The notes: generated by a model not told the origin, from the letters alone. A stretch of DNA of 6,397 nucleotides from Parvibaculum sp040882025 (GCF_040882025.1 NZ_JBBECC010000043.1:1-6397), one strand, 5' to 3'; shown: positions 1 through 6,209, counted from the stretch's first letter. A program made the numbers and translations.

Positions 1-54
1 CCGATCGGCGGCGCCGGGGCACGCGTTGCCTGCGCGGTTCTCGAACGCGAGTGA
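1..54 (+). CDS. possible C-terminal tail of a plus-strand gene (partial)
   Basis: Frame 1 is open from the left edge for 17 codons and stops at TGA 52-54. It reads PIGGAGARVACAVLERE. The Gly-rich turn followed by a hydrophobic strand and a final ER resembles the C-terminal end of thiolases (a GGG-x-G-x-A...ER pattern), but the stretch is too short to assign a family. If real, the gene converges on the GST gene with only 3 bases between the two stop codons, which is plausible in a compact genome. The alternative is a chance open frame in GC-rich sequence. The rest of the gene lies outside the window. Confidence 0.35.
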   Translation, partial: PIGGAGARVACAVLERE

Positions 55-57
55 AGA

Positions 58-804
58 TCAGCGATCGAGTTCCGAATAATGGCGGAAGATGCCGGCCTCG
101 TTGAAGGGCTGCCGGCGGGTGCTTGCCAGATAAGCCTTGATGCGCGGGCGTTTCTTCACCGCGGCATGCAATGACGAGACGAGGGGCCGGTTTTTCAGGA
201 GCCGGCCCGTTGCTTTCGGAAAAGCGTATTTGAGGCCGTCGACCGTGTGGAAGAGCGACAGGTCGGCATAGGTGAGCGATTTGCCGACGAGATGCGGCTT
301 CGATTCTGTCGCTCCGTTGGCGGTGAGGATGCTTTCGAAATAATCCAGAAATTTCGGGATGCGGGCGGTACGGAATTCTTCCGCGCGACGGGCGGCTTCC
401 TTCTTCTGATCCTCGTAATAGAGGCCCATACCGACAGGGTGATGGACGTCATGTGCCTCGTTGACGAGGTCGGCGATGGTGAGCTGGAGCTGATGCGTCC
501 AGAGGGCGCCCTTCTCCGGGGTGGGCGCGAGGCCGAGACGGGGCCCCAACCAGAAAAGGATCGCCGCAACCTGGCCGACGATCGTCGTCCCGTCGCGCAG
601 GAAGGGAGGCGCGAAGGAGGGGCGCGCGACTTCCGAGGCATCCATCAGCGCCATCATCTCGTCCATGCCGGTTTCGCGCTCACGGACGACGTCGATCCAG
701 GGCGCGCCCGCCACCTCCAGCGCCAGGCGGACATATTCACCGCGCCCCGGAATGCCGGGCCAGTAGAAGAGTTCATAGGGCTTGCGGCGGAATTTTTCAG
801 GCAT
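58..804 (-). CDS. glutathione S-transferase-like protein
   Basis: The gene encodes 248 residues. The N-terminal thioredoxin-like domain (about 9-90) begins YELFYWPGIPGRGEYVRLALE, the signature of Tyr-type (alpha/mu/pi/sigma-like) GSTs; Tyr14 is the likely glutathione-activating residue. Pro66-Pro67 supply the usual cis-Pro before the third strand, and GQVAAI (77-82) matches the glutathione-binding Q-S-x-A-I motif with Val79 in place of Ser. The helical C-terminal domain (about 100-235) holds the N-capping motif LTYADLSLF (177-185) with Thr178 and Asp181. The likely role is cytoplasmic conjugation or reduction with glutathione; the substrate cannot be told. At 248 residues it is somewhat longer than the usual 200-220. 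The frame stays open upstream to 1362, but the start at 804 is chosen because GAGGAG lies 5 bases before it, homology begins there, and the upstream part is low-complexity and overlaps two better genes. Confidence 0.88.
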   Translation of the reverse strand: MPEKFRRKPYELFYWPGIPGRGEYVRLALEVAGAPWIDVVRERETGMDEMMALMDASEVARPSFAPPFLRDGTTIVGQVAAILFWLGPRLGLAPTPEKGALWTHQLQLTIADLVNEAHDVHHPVGMGLYYEDQKKEAARRAEEFRTARIPKFLDYFESILTANGATESKPHLVGKSLTYADLSLFHTVDGLKYAFPKATGRLLKNRPLVSSLHAAVKKRPRIKAYLASTRRQPFNEAGIFRHYSELDR

Positions 805-996
805 GGGGTCTCCTCTGTCGATAAATCTAGGGTCGCGGACCTCGACGAAAAGGCAAGGAGATCCGCGGGATTCCGGCACACGTCGTATGGAGAGTATTTT
901 CAGGTTGAATAATGATGATATTTTGATTATTTTATACTGCGAAGGTGTCGAATCCCGCGCCGGGAAGGCTGTGGGCCGCCAAAAAGGACCAGGAAC
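805..996. promoter_or_regulatory. divergent intergenic region, AT-rich core
   Basis: This 192-bp gap separates the minus-strand GST gene from the plus-strand membrane-protein gene, so it should hold both promoters. Positions about 885-940 are strikingly AT-rich against the GC-rich surroundings. For the plus strand a candidate pair is TTGAAT (905-910) and TATTTT (928-933) with 17-bp spacing; TATACT (933-938) is a better -10 but lacks a well-spaced -35. No convincing pair was found on the minus strand. A 10-bp inverted repeat, CGCGGGATTC at 864-873 and GAATCCCGCG at 950-959, brackets the AT-rich core. No small gene was recognised here. Confidence 0.4.
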
Positions 997-1341
997 ATGA
1001 CCGATGACGGCAACGAGGCGCGGACGCGCCAGGAGGGCATGGTGACCCGATACAAGGTGGGTGTGGGCGAGGATTTTCCCCTTTCGGACAAAAAGGAGCG
1101 GGCGAGACGTTTCGATCATGAGCATAGTCACGGCGAATGGCGGGGCGGCTTCCATGCACCGAAGCTCCTCGTGCTCCTTGCCGTGATCGCGGTCGGCGTG
1201 GCGCTGATCTCGACGGCAGCGAGCTATCCCGTAACGACGCTCGCGGTGGCAGCCGTCGCGCTGCTTTTCGCGCGCGACCATTTCCACGGGCGGCGCAGCT
1301 TCCGGGACCAGGGCCATCGCGACCGGAGAGACGCGGCATGA
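997..1341 (+). CDS. small two-helix membrane protein, His/Arg-rich, unknown function
   Basis: I do not recognise the family of this 114-residue protein. Residues 1-56 are polar and charged, including RYKVGVGEDFPLSDKKERAR (18-37) and a His cluster HEHSHG (41-46). Two hydrophobic segments follow, about 57-74 and 78-92, joined by the tight turn SYP (76-78), so they look like a hairpin in the inner membrane with both ends on the same side. The tail after residue 92 is basic, with DHFHGRR (94-100) and RDQGHRDRRD (103-112). By the positive-inside rule both His/Arg-rich ends would be cytoplasmic. AAGGA and AGGA lie just upstream of the ATG, which supports this start; Met15 is an alternative. Its stop overlaps the start of the next gene (ATGA at 1338-1341), suggesting translational coupling. 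Confidence 0.72.
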   Translation: MTDDGNEARTRQEGMVTRYKVGVGEDFPLSDKKERARRFDHEHSHGEWRGGFHAPKLLVLLAVIAVGVALISTAASYPVTTLAVAAVALLFARDHFHGRRSFRDQGHRDRRDAA

Positions 1342-1658
1342 GCAGCTTGAAGGAAGAGGCACCGGAAACCGGCGACAGCGAGGAGCGGCGCGGACGGCGC
1401 GGCCATCGCCACGGCCGCCGGCACAAGCGGCATGGCGGCGAGGAGCGCGACACCACGCGCGTGCAGCTCGAGATGCCGCCGCAAGCGATGGAGCGGCTGC
1501 AGCAGCTGAAGGACAAGACCGAGGCCGCGTCCTATGCGGAGGTGATCCGCAACGCGCTCCGGCTTTACGAGGCGCTGATTGACGAGGCCGAGCGCGGGGC
1601 CGAGTTCCAGGTCAAGGGACCCGACGGCATGGCCGTGCCTTACAGGATTTTCCTCTGA
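1338..1658 (+). CDS. ribbon-helix-helix (CopG/Arc-like) protein with His/Arg-rich N-terminus
   Basis: This 106-residue protein has two parts. Residues 1-38 are low-complexity and strongly basic, with a run RRGRRGHRHGRRHKRHGG (17-34) containing His23, 25, 29 and 32. Residues 39-87 fit the RHH fold: a strand TTRVQLEMP (39-47), helix A PQAMERLQQLKDKTE (48-62), a turn, then helix B SYAEVIRNALRLYEALIDEA (65-84), whose S-x-A-E-V-I-R-N-A-L pattern is typical of CopG/Arc-type dimeric DNA-binding proteins. A short tail, about 88-106, ends in PYRIFL. The likely role is DNA binding, perhaps autoregulation; the target is unknown. The ATG at 1338 overlaps the previous stop codon and has GGAGAG 7 bases upstream. 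The frame is open further upstream to 1137, but that part runs antiparallel in content to the membrane-protein gene and is a shadow. I do not recognise a named family. Confidence 0.75.
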   Translation: MSSLKEEAPETGDSEERRGRRGHRHGRRHKRHGGEERDTTRVQLEMPPQAMERLQQLKDKTEAASYAEVIRNALRLYEALIDEAERGAEFQVKGPDGMAVPYRIFL

Positions 1659-1680
1659 GGGGTGGTGCAGTCCCTCTCGC

Positions 1681-1776
1681 CGTCATTGCGAGGAGCGGAA
1701 CGCGACGAAGCAATCCGGAAGGCCGCGCATACCGCGTTTGACACTTCAGGATTGCTTCGCTTCGCTCGCAATGACG
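1681..1776. repeat. intergenic palindromic repeat, CGTCATTGCGAG...CAATCC type
   Basis: The left arm is 1681-1716 and the right arm 1749-1776. The outermost 11 bases (CGTCATTGCGA, 1681-1691) pair exactly with 1766-1776, and the innermost 11 bases (CGAAGCAATCC, 1706-1716) pair exactly with 1749-1759. Between these stems lie 14 unpaired or partly paired bases on the left and 6 on the right, and the central loop is 32 bases (1717-1748). The arm sequence belongs to a dispersed non-coding repeat that I know from many alphaproteobacterial and other genomes, where it sits in intergenic gaps. Here it fills the gap between two convergent genes, so a transcript in either direction would fold into a long hairpin; no T tract follows, so it is not a typical intrinsic terminator. 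No transposase is attached. Confidence 0.85.
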
Positions 1777-1809
1777 GGCAATATAATTCGTATACAAAAA
1801 ACTTAACGC

Positions 1810-4407
1810 CTATCCGACTTCAAGCCGTGTCGGTTCGCCGGGTGCGGCCGCAAGACGCGCGGGCGGCGCGGCGCGGACAGGGAGGTGGCAGGCAACGCGA
1901 GTGCCGATGCCGGGTGTGCTCTCCAGCGTCACCCAGCCGCCATGCAGTTCGATGAAGGAGCGCACCAGCGAGAGGCCGAGGCCCGCGCCGCGGCGGCGGT
2001 CGCCGGAGCCGTGCGCTTCGAAGCGGTCGAAGACATTGGACTGGAATTCGGGCTTGATGCCGTCGCCGGTGTCGGCGACCCAGAGCTCGACCGAGTTCTC
2101 GAAACGCGCCGCGCCCAGCGTGATGGTATCGCCGGGGCTCGTGAAGGCCAGCGCGTTCGACAGCAGATTGATCATGATCTGCTTGATACGCTTTTCGTCT
2201 GCGCGGACGATGCCTATATCCTTCGGGCAATCGATTTTCAGCACCACCCTGTTTTTCTGCGCCGGACGCTGGGCGAATTCCTCGGTCGCGTAGATCACTT
2301 CCGACAATTCGACATCGGAAAGATCGAGCGTCATGGCGCCGGCCTCGATGACGGCGAGGTCGAGAATGTCATTAACGACATCGATCAGCGTTTCGGAGCT
2401 TTCGAGAATGCCTTGCATGTATTCGTGCTGCCGCGGATTGAGCGTGCCGAACATCTCGGTTTCGAGGATTTCACCGAAGCCGAGAATGTTGGTGAGCGGC
2501 GTGCGCAACTGGTAGGAGACGTGGCTGATGAATTCCGATTTCAGACGGTCGGCGGTTTCCAGCGCATCGTTGCGTTCGCGCAGCGCATTTTCGATCTGGA
2601 TCGAATCCGTGACGTCGACGAAGGTCATCAGCGTGGCGCCGTCGGGCAACGGCACCTGCGCATAATCGATGACGGTGGCGTCCGGGCGGTTGAGACGGCC
2701 TGTCGACTGGGCGCGCGTGGCCGAGGCACTGGTGATGCCCGCGATGACGCCGGGCACTTCCGGCACACCGTCGATCAGCGCATGGGCGATCGCGGCGAGA
2801 TCGTTGACATGGGGTTCGCCCTCGAGATCGCTCGGGTCAAAATTCCAGATGCGCGAGAAGGCGGGGTTCGAAAGTTTCAGGCGGCCATCGGAGCCGAAAA
2901 CGGCAACGCCTTCGTAAAGATGGTCGATGGTTTCACGCTGCACGCTGGCCAGCGTGTTGTAGGAACTTTCGAGATTGAGACGCTCGGTGATGTTTTCGTA
3001 GAGATAGACGACGCCGCCGAAAGGATGCGCCTGACCGACCAGCTTGACGGTGCGCCCGTCGGGCAGATGCCAGTATTCCTCAACCGGATCCGGCGAGGTG
3101 TAGATTTCCATGCGCGCCTGCTTCCAGGCCTGAAAATTGGCCTGCTCGGGCAAGCGGCGGCGAGCACGCAGTTCATCGAGGATTTCGCCGTCCGAGGGTC
3201 CCTGATCGAGCCATTTCGGATCGAGGCCCCAGAGGGTTTCGAAAGCGCGGTTGTGGAAGGCGAGACGCTTGTCCGGGCCGCAGATCGCCACCGCCGTCGT
3301 CACGCGGTCAAGCGTCGCGGCATGACTTTCGATATGACGGCGAAGTTCGCCTTCGGCCTCGTCGAGTGCCGAGACGTCGATGGCAACGCCGGCAACACCT
3401 TCACTCATGCGTTGTTCGACAATGTCGAGGGCGCGACGTTCGCCGGCCATGATGGCATGGCTGCGCTCGCGCACGCGGGGACGATCGAAAAGCGCGCGGC
3501 GAAGGGCCGACAGCGTTTCCTCATTCAGCAGTTCGAGGCCCTTGATCACCGCATCTTCGGGCGAGGCGGCGTCGACCGCACTGGCATAGGCCGCGTTGAC
3601 CCAGGCAAGACGCCCATCATCGTCACGCCGCCAGGCCGGCAGAGGCGCCGTCATCAACTGTTCTTCGAAACGGGCACGCNNNNNNNNNNCGAGCCGATCC
3701 TTCAGGCGCGAGACCTCGGCGCGTTCGCCCGTGACGTCGCGCAGCCAGAGCACCGCCAAGGCGCCGGCCGGACGGCCCTCGGCCTCGAAGGTGCGGCCGT
3801 CGGTCGATTGCACGTGAAGCGAGAAGCGCGCGCCGCGCGTGCGCAAGCGCTGCACCGCCGTGTTGAGGCGACCGGCATTTTCAGGCTCGAGCTTCGTCAG
3901 CAGGTAGTTGAAATCGAGATCGCCGGAAGAAGGGTCGACCAGCGTGGCCGTGGAGCCGACGATGCGGGGCCGCGCCTGAAAAGTACCGGGCGCGGCGCGC
4001 AACGATTCAGGCGTCCAGATGAAGACGGCGTCGGGTTCGGCGGCAAGGATCGCCTCGGCCGCATCGAGCCGGACTTCAAGCGTGCCGACGCTCGCCTCGC
4101 GCTCAAGCGCAACGCGCCGCGCCGCGCGGGCCGAACGCAGGCCGACAATGGCGGCGAGCGCACCCGCAAAGGCGATGCCGGCGGCTATGGCATAGGAAGC
4201 GGTGAGCGCCGGATCGGCGGCCGTCTCCGGTGCCAATCCGATCGCGGCAAGCCTCTCCATCAAGCCGCCGGGCACGATTTCCTGCGCAACAGCGGCGGAC
4301 GGGATCAGCGCGGCGCCAACGCCCGCGACAAGCCTTCCCATCCCTGACCGGCGTTTTCGCGCCCTCATGCCACACATCCCGCCTGCAGGCCGCCCCCCTG
4401 AGAGCAT
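1810..4407 (-). CDS. divL: DivL-like PAS-domain histidine kinase homologue with Tyr in place of the phosphoacceptor His
   Basis: The product is 865 residues. The N-terminus has a basic stretch then a signal-peptide-like segment (about 25-42, ending SAAVAQ), and a clear membrane helix at about 71-90. Four PAS-like domains follow, about 115-230, 248-347, 363-473 and 486-600, each ending in a strand like the VVYLYENITER or LMTFVDVTDS segments. The dimerisation helix has SYQLRTPLTNILGF (631-644): the usual SHELRTPL is altered so that Tyr632 replaces His. The ATPase domain keeps the N box (Asn747, Asn751), DTGDGI (779-784), the F box FDRF (793-796) and GAGLGLSL (807-814). Tyr at this position is the hallmark of DivL, which in Caulobacter is an essential membrane-associated protein that senses DivK and controls CckA, hence CtrA and the cell cycle. 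Residues 240-243 are unknown because of ten N. The start at 4407 has AAAGGG 4 bases upstream; Met14 (4368) is an alternative. It lies downstream of ahcY but after a terminator. Confidence 0.87.
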   Translation of the reverse strand: MLSGGRPAGGMCGMRARKRRSGMGRLVAGVGAALIPSAAVAQEIVPGGLMERLAAIGLAPETAADPALTASYAIAAGIAFAGALAAIVGLRSARAARRVALEREASVGTLEVRLDAAEAILAAEPDAVFIWTPESLRAAPGTFQARPRIVGSTATLVDPSSGDLDFNYLLTKLEPENAGRLNTAVQRLRTRGARFSLHVQSTDGRTFEAEGRPAGALAVLWLRDVTGERAEVSRLKDRLXXXXRARFEEQLMTAPLPAWRRDDDGRLAWVNAAYASAVDAASPEDAVIKGLELLNEETLSALRRALFDRPRVRERSHAIMAGERRALDIVEQRMSEGVAGVAIDVSALDEAEGELRRHIESHAATLDRVTTAVAICGPDKRLAFHNRAFETLWGLDPKWLDQGPSDGEILDELRARRRLPEQANFQAWKQARMEIYTSPDPVEEYWHLPDGRTVKLVGQAHPFGGVVYLYENITERLNLESSYNTLASVQRETIDHLYEGVAVFGSDGRLKLSNPAFSRIWNFDPSDLEGEPHVNDLAAIAHALIDGVPEVPGVIAGITSASATRAQSTGRLNRPDATVIDYAQVPLPDGATLMTFVDVTDSIQIENALRERNDALETADRLKSEFISHVSYQLRTPLTNILGFGEILETEMFGTLNPRQHEYMQGILESSETLIDVVNDILDLAVIEAGAMTLDLSDVELSEVIYATEEFAQRPAQKNRVVLKIDCPKDIGIVRADEKRIKQIMINLLSNALAFTSPGDTITLGAARFENSVELWVADTGDGIKPEFQSNVFDRFEAHGSGDRRRGAGLGLSLVRSFIELHGGWVTLESTPGIGTRVACHLPVRAAPPARLAAAPGEPTRLEVG
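3680..3689. other. assembly gap of ten N inside divL
   Basis: Ten undetermined bases fall in divL codons 240-243. The frame and the protein pattern continue on both sides (SRLKDRL before, RARFEEQL after), so the gap either has its true length or differs from it by a multiple of three. It falls in the charged, coiled-coil-like linker between the first and second PAS domains, not in a catalytic part. Confidence 0.95.
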
Positions 4408-4482
4408 AAGGCCCTTTCGCCCGCAAATCAGCCGGCTGTGGCCATACTACACCATCGGCCGCGCTGTCGCGAAAAAGGACAG
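4408..4482 (-). promoter_or_regulatory. probable divL promoter region, weak boxes
   Basis: A strong terminator separates this stretch from ahcY, so divL needs a promoter here unless it depends on read-through. On the minus strand a -10-like TAGTAT lies at 4444-4449, 36 bases before the divL ATG. The best -35-like match, GCGACA at 4465-4470, is only 15 bp away, so the pair is weak. I saw no TTAA-N7-TTAA CtrA-type box. A ribosome-binding AAAGGG sits 4 bases before the start codon. Confidence 0.3.
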
Positions 4483-4509
4483 AAAAAAGCCCGGCGTTTC
4501 CGCCGGGCT
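4483..4509 (-). terminator. intrinsic terminator after ahcY
   Basis: On the minus strand the RNA reads AGCCCGGCG, GAAA, CGCCGGGCU, then a run of U. The 9-bp stem (4501-4509 with 4488-4496) is perfect, the loop is a GNRA tetraloop, and six T (4488 down to 4483) follow, the first shared with the stem. It begins 21 bases after the ahcY stop codon (4531-4533). This is a textbook Rho-independent terminator and should end most ahcY transcripts before divL. Confidence 0.92.
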
Positions 4510-4530
4510 CGATCCTGCCGATGAGGCCAC

Positions 4531-5949
4531 TCAGTAGCGGTAGGTTTCGGGCTTGAAGGGGCCCTCGGCGGAGACGCCGATATAGTCGGCCTGCTTCTTG
4601 TTCAGCGTTTCGAGCTTCACGCCGATCTTGGCGAGATGCAGGCGCGCGACCTTTTCGTCGAGCTCCTTCTTCAGGACGTAGACCTTCTTCTCGTAGTCGC
4701 CCGGCTTCGTCCAGAGCTCCATCTGAGCGAGCGTCTGGTTGGTGAAGGAGGCCGACATGACGAAACTCGGATGGCCGGTGCCGCAACCGAGGTTCACGAG
4801 GCGGCCTTCGGCGAGCAGGATAATGCGCTTGCCGTCCTGGAACTCGATCTCGTCGACCTGCGGCTTGACGTTGTGCCACTTGAGATTACGCAGGCCACCG
4901 ATCTGGATCTCGCTGTCGAAGTGACCGATGTTGCAGACGATAGCGCGGTGCTTCATTTTCCGCATGTGGTCGACGGTGATGACATCGACATTGCCCGTTG
5001 TCGTGACGAAGATGTCGCCGCGGGACGCAGCTTCGTCCATGGTCGTTACTTCATAGCCTTCCATCGCGGCCTGCAGCGCGCAGATCGGATCGATTTCGGT
5101 GACGATGACGCGGCAGCCGGCCTGACGGAGCGAGGCGGCGGAGCCCTTGCCCACGTCGCCGAAGCCCGCGACGACGCCGACCTTGCCCGACATCATGACG
5201 TCGGTGGCGCGGCGGATGCCGTCGACCAGCGATTCACGGCAACCATAAAGGTTGTCGAACTTGGACTTGGTGACGCTGTCGTTGACGTTGATTGCCGGCC
5301 AGAGCAGCGTGCCCTTCTTCTGCATCTCATAGAGACGGTGGACGCCGGTGGTGGTTTCTTCCGTCACGCCGCGCACGCTTTTCGCGACCTGGTTGTACCA
5401 ACCCGGCTTGTGCTTCAGACGGCGCTTGATGGCGGCGAAGAGGATTTCCTCCTCCTCGTTGCCGGGCGTTTCGAGAAAGGCCACGTCGCCGTCCTCGGCG
5501 CGCTTGCCGAGATGGATGAGAAGCGTCGCGTCGCCGCCGTCATCGAGAATCATGTTGGGCGTGCCGCCATCCGACCATTCGAAAATGCGATGGGTGTATT
5601 CCCAGTAGTCCTCGAGGCTTTCACCCTTGATGGCGAAGACGGGAACGCCGCGCGCGGCGATGGCTGCCGCCGCGTGATCCTGTGTCGAGTAAATGTTGCA
5701 CGAAGCCCAGCGGATATCGGCGCCGAGTTCGGCCAGCGTCTCGATCAGCACGGCTGTCTGGATCGTCATGTGCAGCGAGCCGGCGATGCGAGCACCCTTC
5801 AAGGGCTTCTGCGCGCCGAATTCCTCGCGCGTTGCCATCAGACCCGGCATTTCGGTTTCGGCGATGTCGATTTCCTTGCGACCCCAATCGGCGAGGTTGA
5901 TGTCCTTGACCGCGTAGTCGCGCGGATCGGCTTTGGCAGCTTGGCTCAT
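4531..5949 (-). CDS. ahcY: adenosylhomocysteinase (S-adenosyl-L-homocysteine hydrolase)
   Basis: The enzyme reversibly splits S-adenosylhomocysteine into homocysteine and adenosine in the cytoplasm, using bound NAD, and so relieves product inhibition of methyltransferases and feeds methionine recycling. All 472 residues look intact. The substrate domain shows GSLHMTIQTAVLIETL (57-72), CNIYSTQDHAAAA (84-96) and DDGGD (136-140). The active-site segment NVNDSVTKSKFDNLYGCRES (221-240) holds Lys228, Asp232, Asn233 and Cys237, matching human Lys186, Asp190, Asn191 and Cys195. The NAD fold has GFGDVGKGSA (262-271). The C-terminus ends KPETYRY with Lys466 and Tyr470, which reach the neighbouring subunit's NAD. 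It is about 40 residues longer than the 432-residue mammalian enzyme because of an insertion around 148-190, usual in alphaproteobacteria and plants. AAAGGAG lies 10 bases before the ATG. It is followed by a strong terminator and preceded by a promoter with an adjacent palindrome. Confidence 0.98.
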   Translation of the reverse strand: MSQAAKADPRDYAVKDINLADWGRKEIDIAETEMPGLMATREEFGAQKPLKGARIAGSLHMTIQTAVLIETLAELGADIRWASCNIYSTQDHAAAAIAARGVPVFAIKGESLEDYWEYTHRIFEWSDGGTPNMILDDGGDATLLIHLGKRAEDGDVAFLETPGNEEEEILFAAIKRRLKHKPGWYNQVAKSVRGVTEETTTGVHRLYEMQKKGTLLWPAINVNDSVTKSKFDNLYGCRESLVDGIRRATDVMMSGKVGVVAGFGDVGKGSAASLRQAGCRVIVTEIDPICALQAAMEGYEVTTMDEAASRGDIFVTTTGNVDVITVDHMRKMKHRAIVCNIGHFDSEIQIGGLRNLKWHNVKPQVDEIEFQDGKRIILLAEGRLVNLGCGTGHPSFVMSASFTNQTLAQMELWTKPGDYEKKVYVLKKELDEKVARLHLAKIGVKLETLNKKQADYIGVSAEGPFKPETYRY

Positions 5950-6044
5950 GGGGCGGAGGCTCCTTTGCGGGGCGTGATTTCAGGCGGTCGGCGCGGGCGG
6001 CGCGCCAAGGCACCGCGGCTCGCGGGTCGGCCGGTTCGGTGGCG

Positions 6045-6073
6045 GTTATAGCAAGGGAGGGGATGGGGGGCAA
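6045..6073 (-). promoter_or_regulatory. sigma-70-type promoter for ahcY
   Basis: On the minus strand TTGCCC (6068-6073) and TATAAC (6045-6050) are spaced by exactly 17 bp. TATAAC matches the -10 consensus at five of six bases and TTGCCC the -35 at four of six. The start of transcription would fall near 6038, giving a leader of roughly 90 bases before the ahcY ATG at 5949. I examined that leader for SAH and SAM-II riboswitch cores and found neither. Confidence 0.6.
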
Positions 6074-6078
6074 GGTCG

Positions 6079-6098
6079 ATATAAAGAAATCTTTATAT
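6079..6098. promoter_or_regulatory. 20-bp palindrome beside the ahcY promoter, probable operator
   Basis: The site is ATATAAAGA, two spacer bases AA, then TCTTTATAT: perfect 9-bp arms. It is AT-rich in a GC-rich region and ends 5 bases upstream of the ahcY -35 box, centred near -50. It resembles the operator I recall for SahR-like ArsR-family regulators that control ahcY, metK, metF and metH in alphaproteobacteria; that identification is from memory and not certain. The same site lies about 110 bases before the divergent thioesterase-like gene, so it could act on both. Confidence 0.65.
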
Positions 6099-6209
6099 GT
6101 TAGCGCTATCCGAGAAATGGCCCCCGCCTCTATTACCTCGATGGTCATCGACAAGGCGGGAGCGGCCTGATCGGATCGGCCACCCGCCATTTTTCAGACG
6201 AGCAGCCCC

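Noticed and set aside
1137..1337. Upstream extension of the RHH frame
   Set aside because: It lies entirely within the membrane-protein gene in another frame and is Arg/Gly-rich; the ATGA overlap with a ribosome-binding site at 1325-1330 gives a better start.
805..1362. Upstream extension of the GST frame by 186 codons
   Set aside because: The extension is low-complexity, crosses the AT-rich promoter gap and overlaps the membrane-protein and RHH genes. A good ribosome-binding site and the start of homology lie at 804.
997..1658. Toxin-antitoxin module for the membrane protein and RHH pair
   Set aside because: RHH proteins are frequent antitoxins and small membrane proteins can be toxins, but the membrane protein has long charged ends and no known toxin motif, so the label would be unsupported.
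1782..1787. Perfect TATAAT on the plus strand between the repeat and divL
   Set aside because: There is no -35 at the right distance and no plus-strand gene downstream, only the end of divL on the other strand.
1885..4347. An 820-codon open frame on the plus strand opposite divL
   Set aside because: It is the antisense of a gene with clear PAS and kinase-fold motifs; its translation is rich in Arg, Gly and Asp without recognisable domains. Long antisense frames are expected from GC-rich codon bias.
5950..6040. SAH or SAM-II riboswitch in the ahcY leader
   Set aside because: Riboswitches are common before ahcY in other proteobacteria, but I could not find the conserved core of either class in this leader; the promoter-adjacent palindrome is a better candidate for control.
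4636..6051. A 471-codon open frame on the plus strand opposite ahcY
   Set aside because: It mirrors the highly conserved ahcY and shows no domain of its own, so it is a codon-bias shadow.
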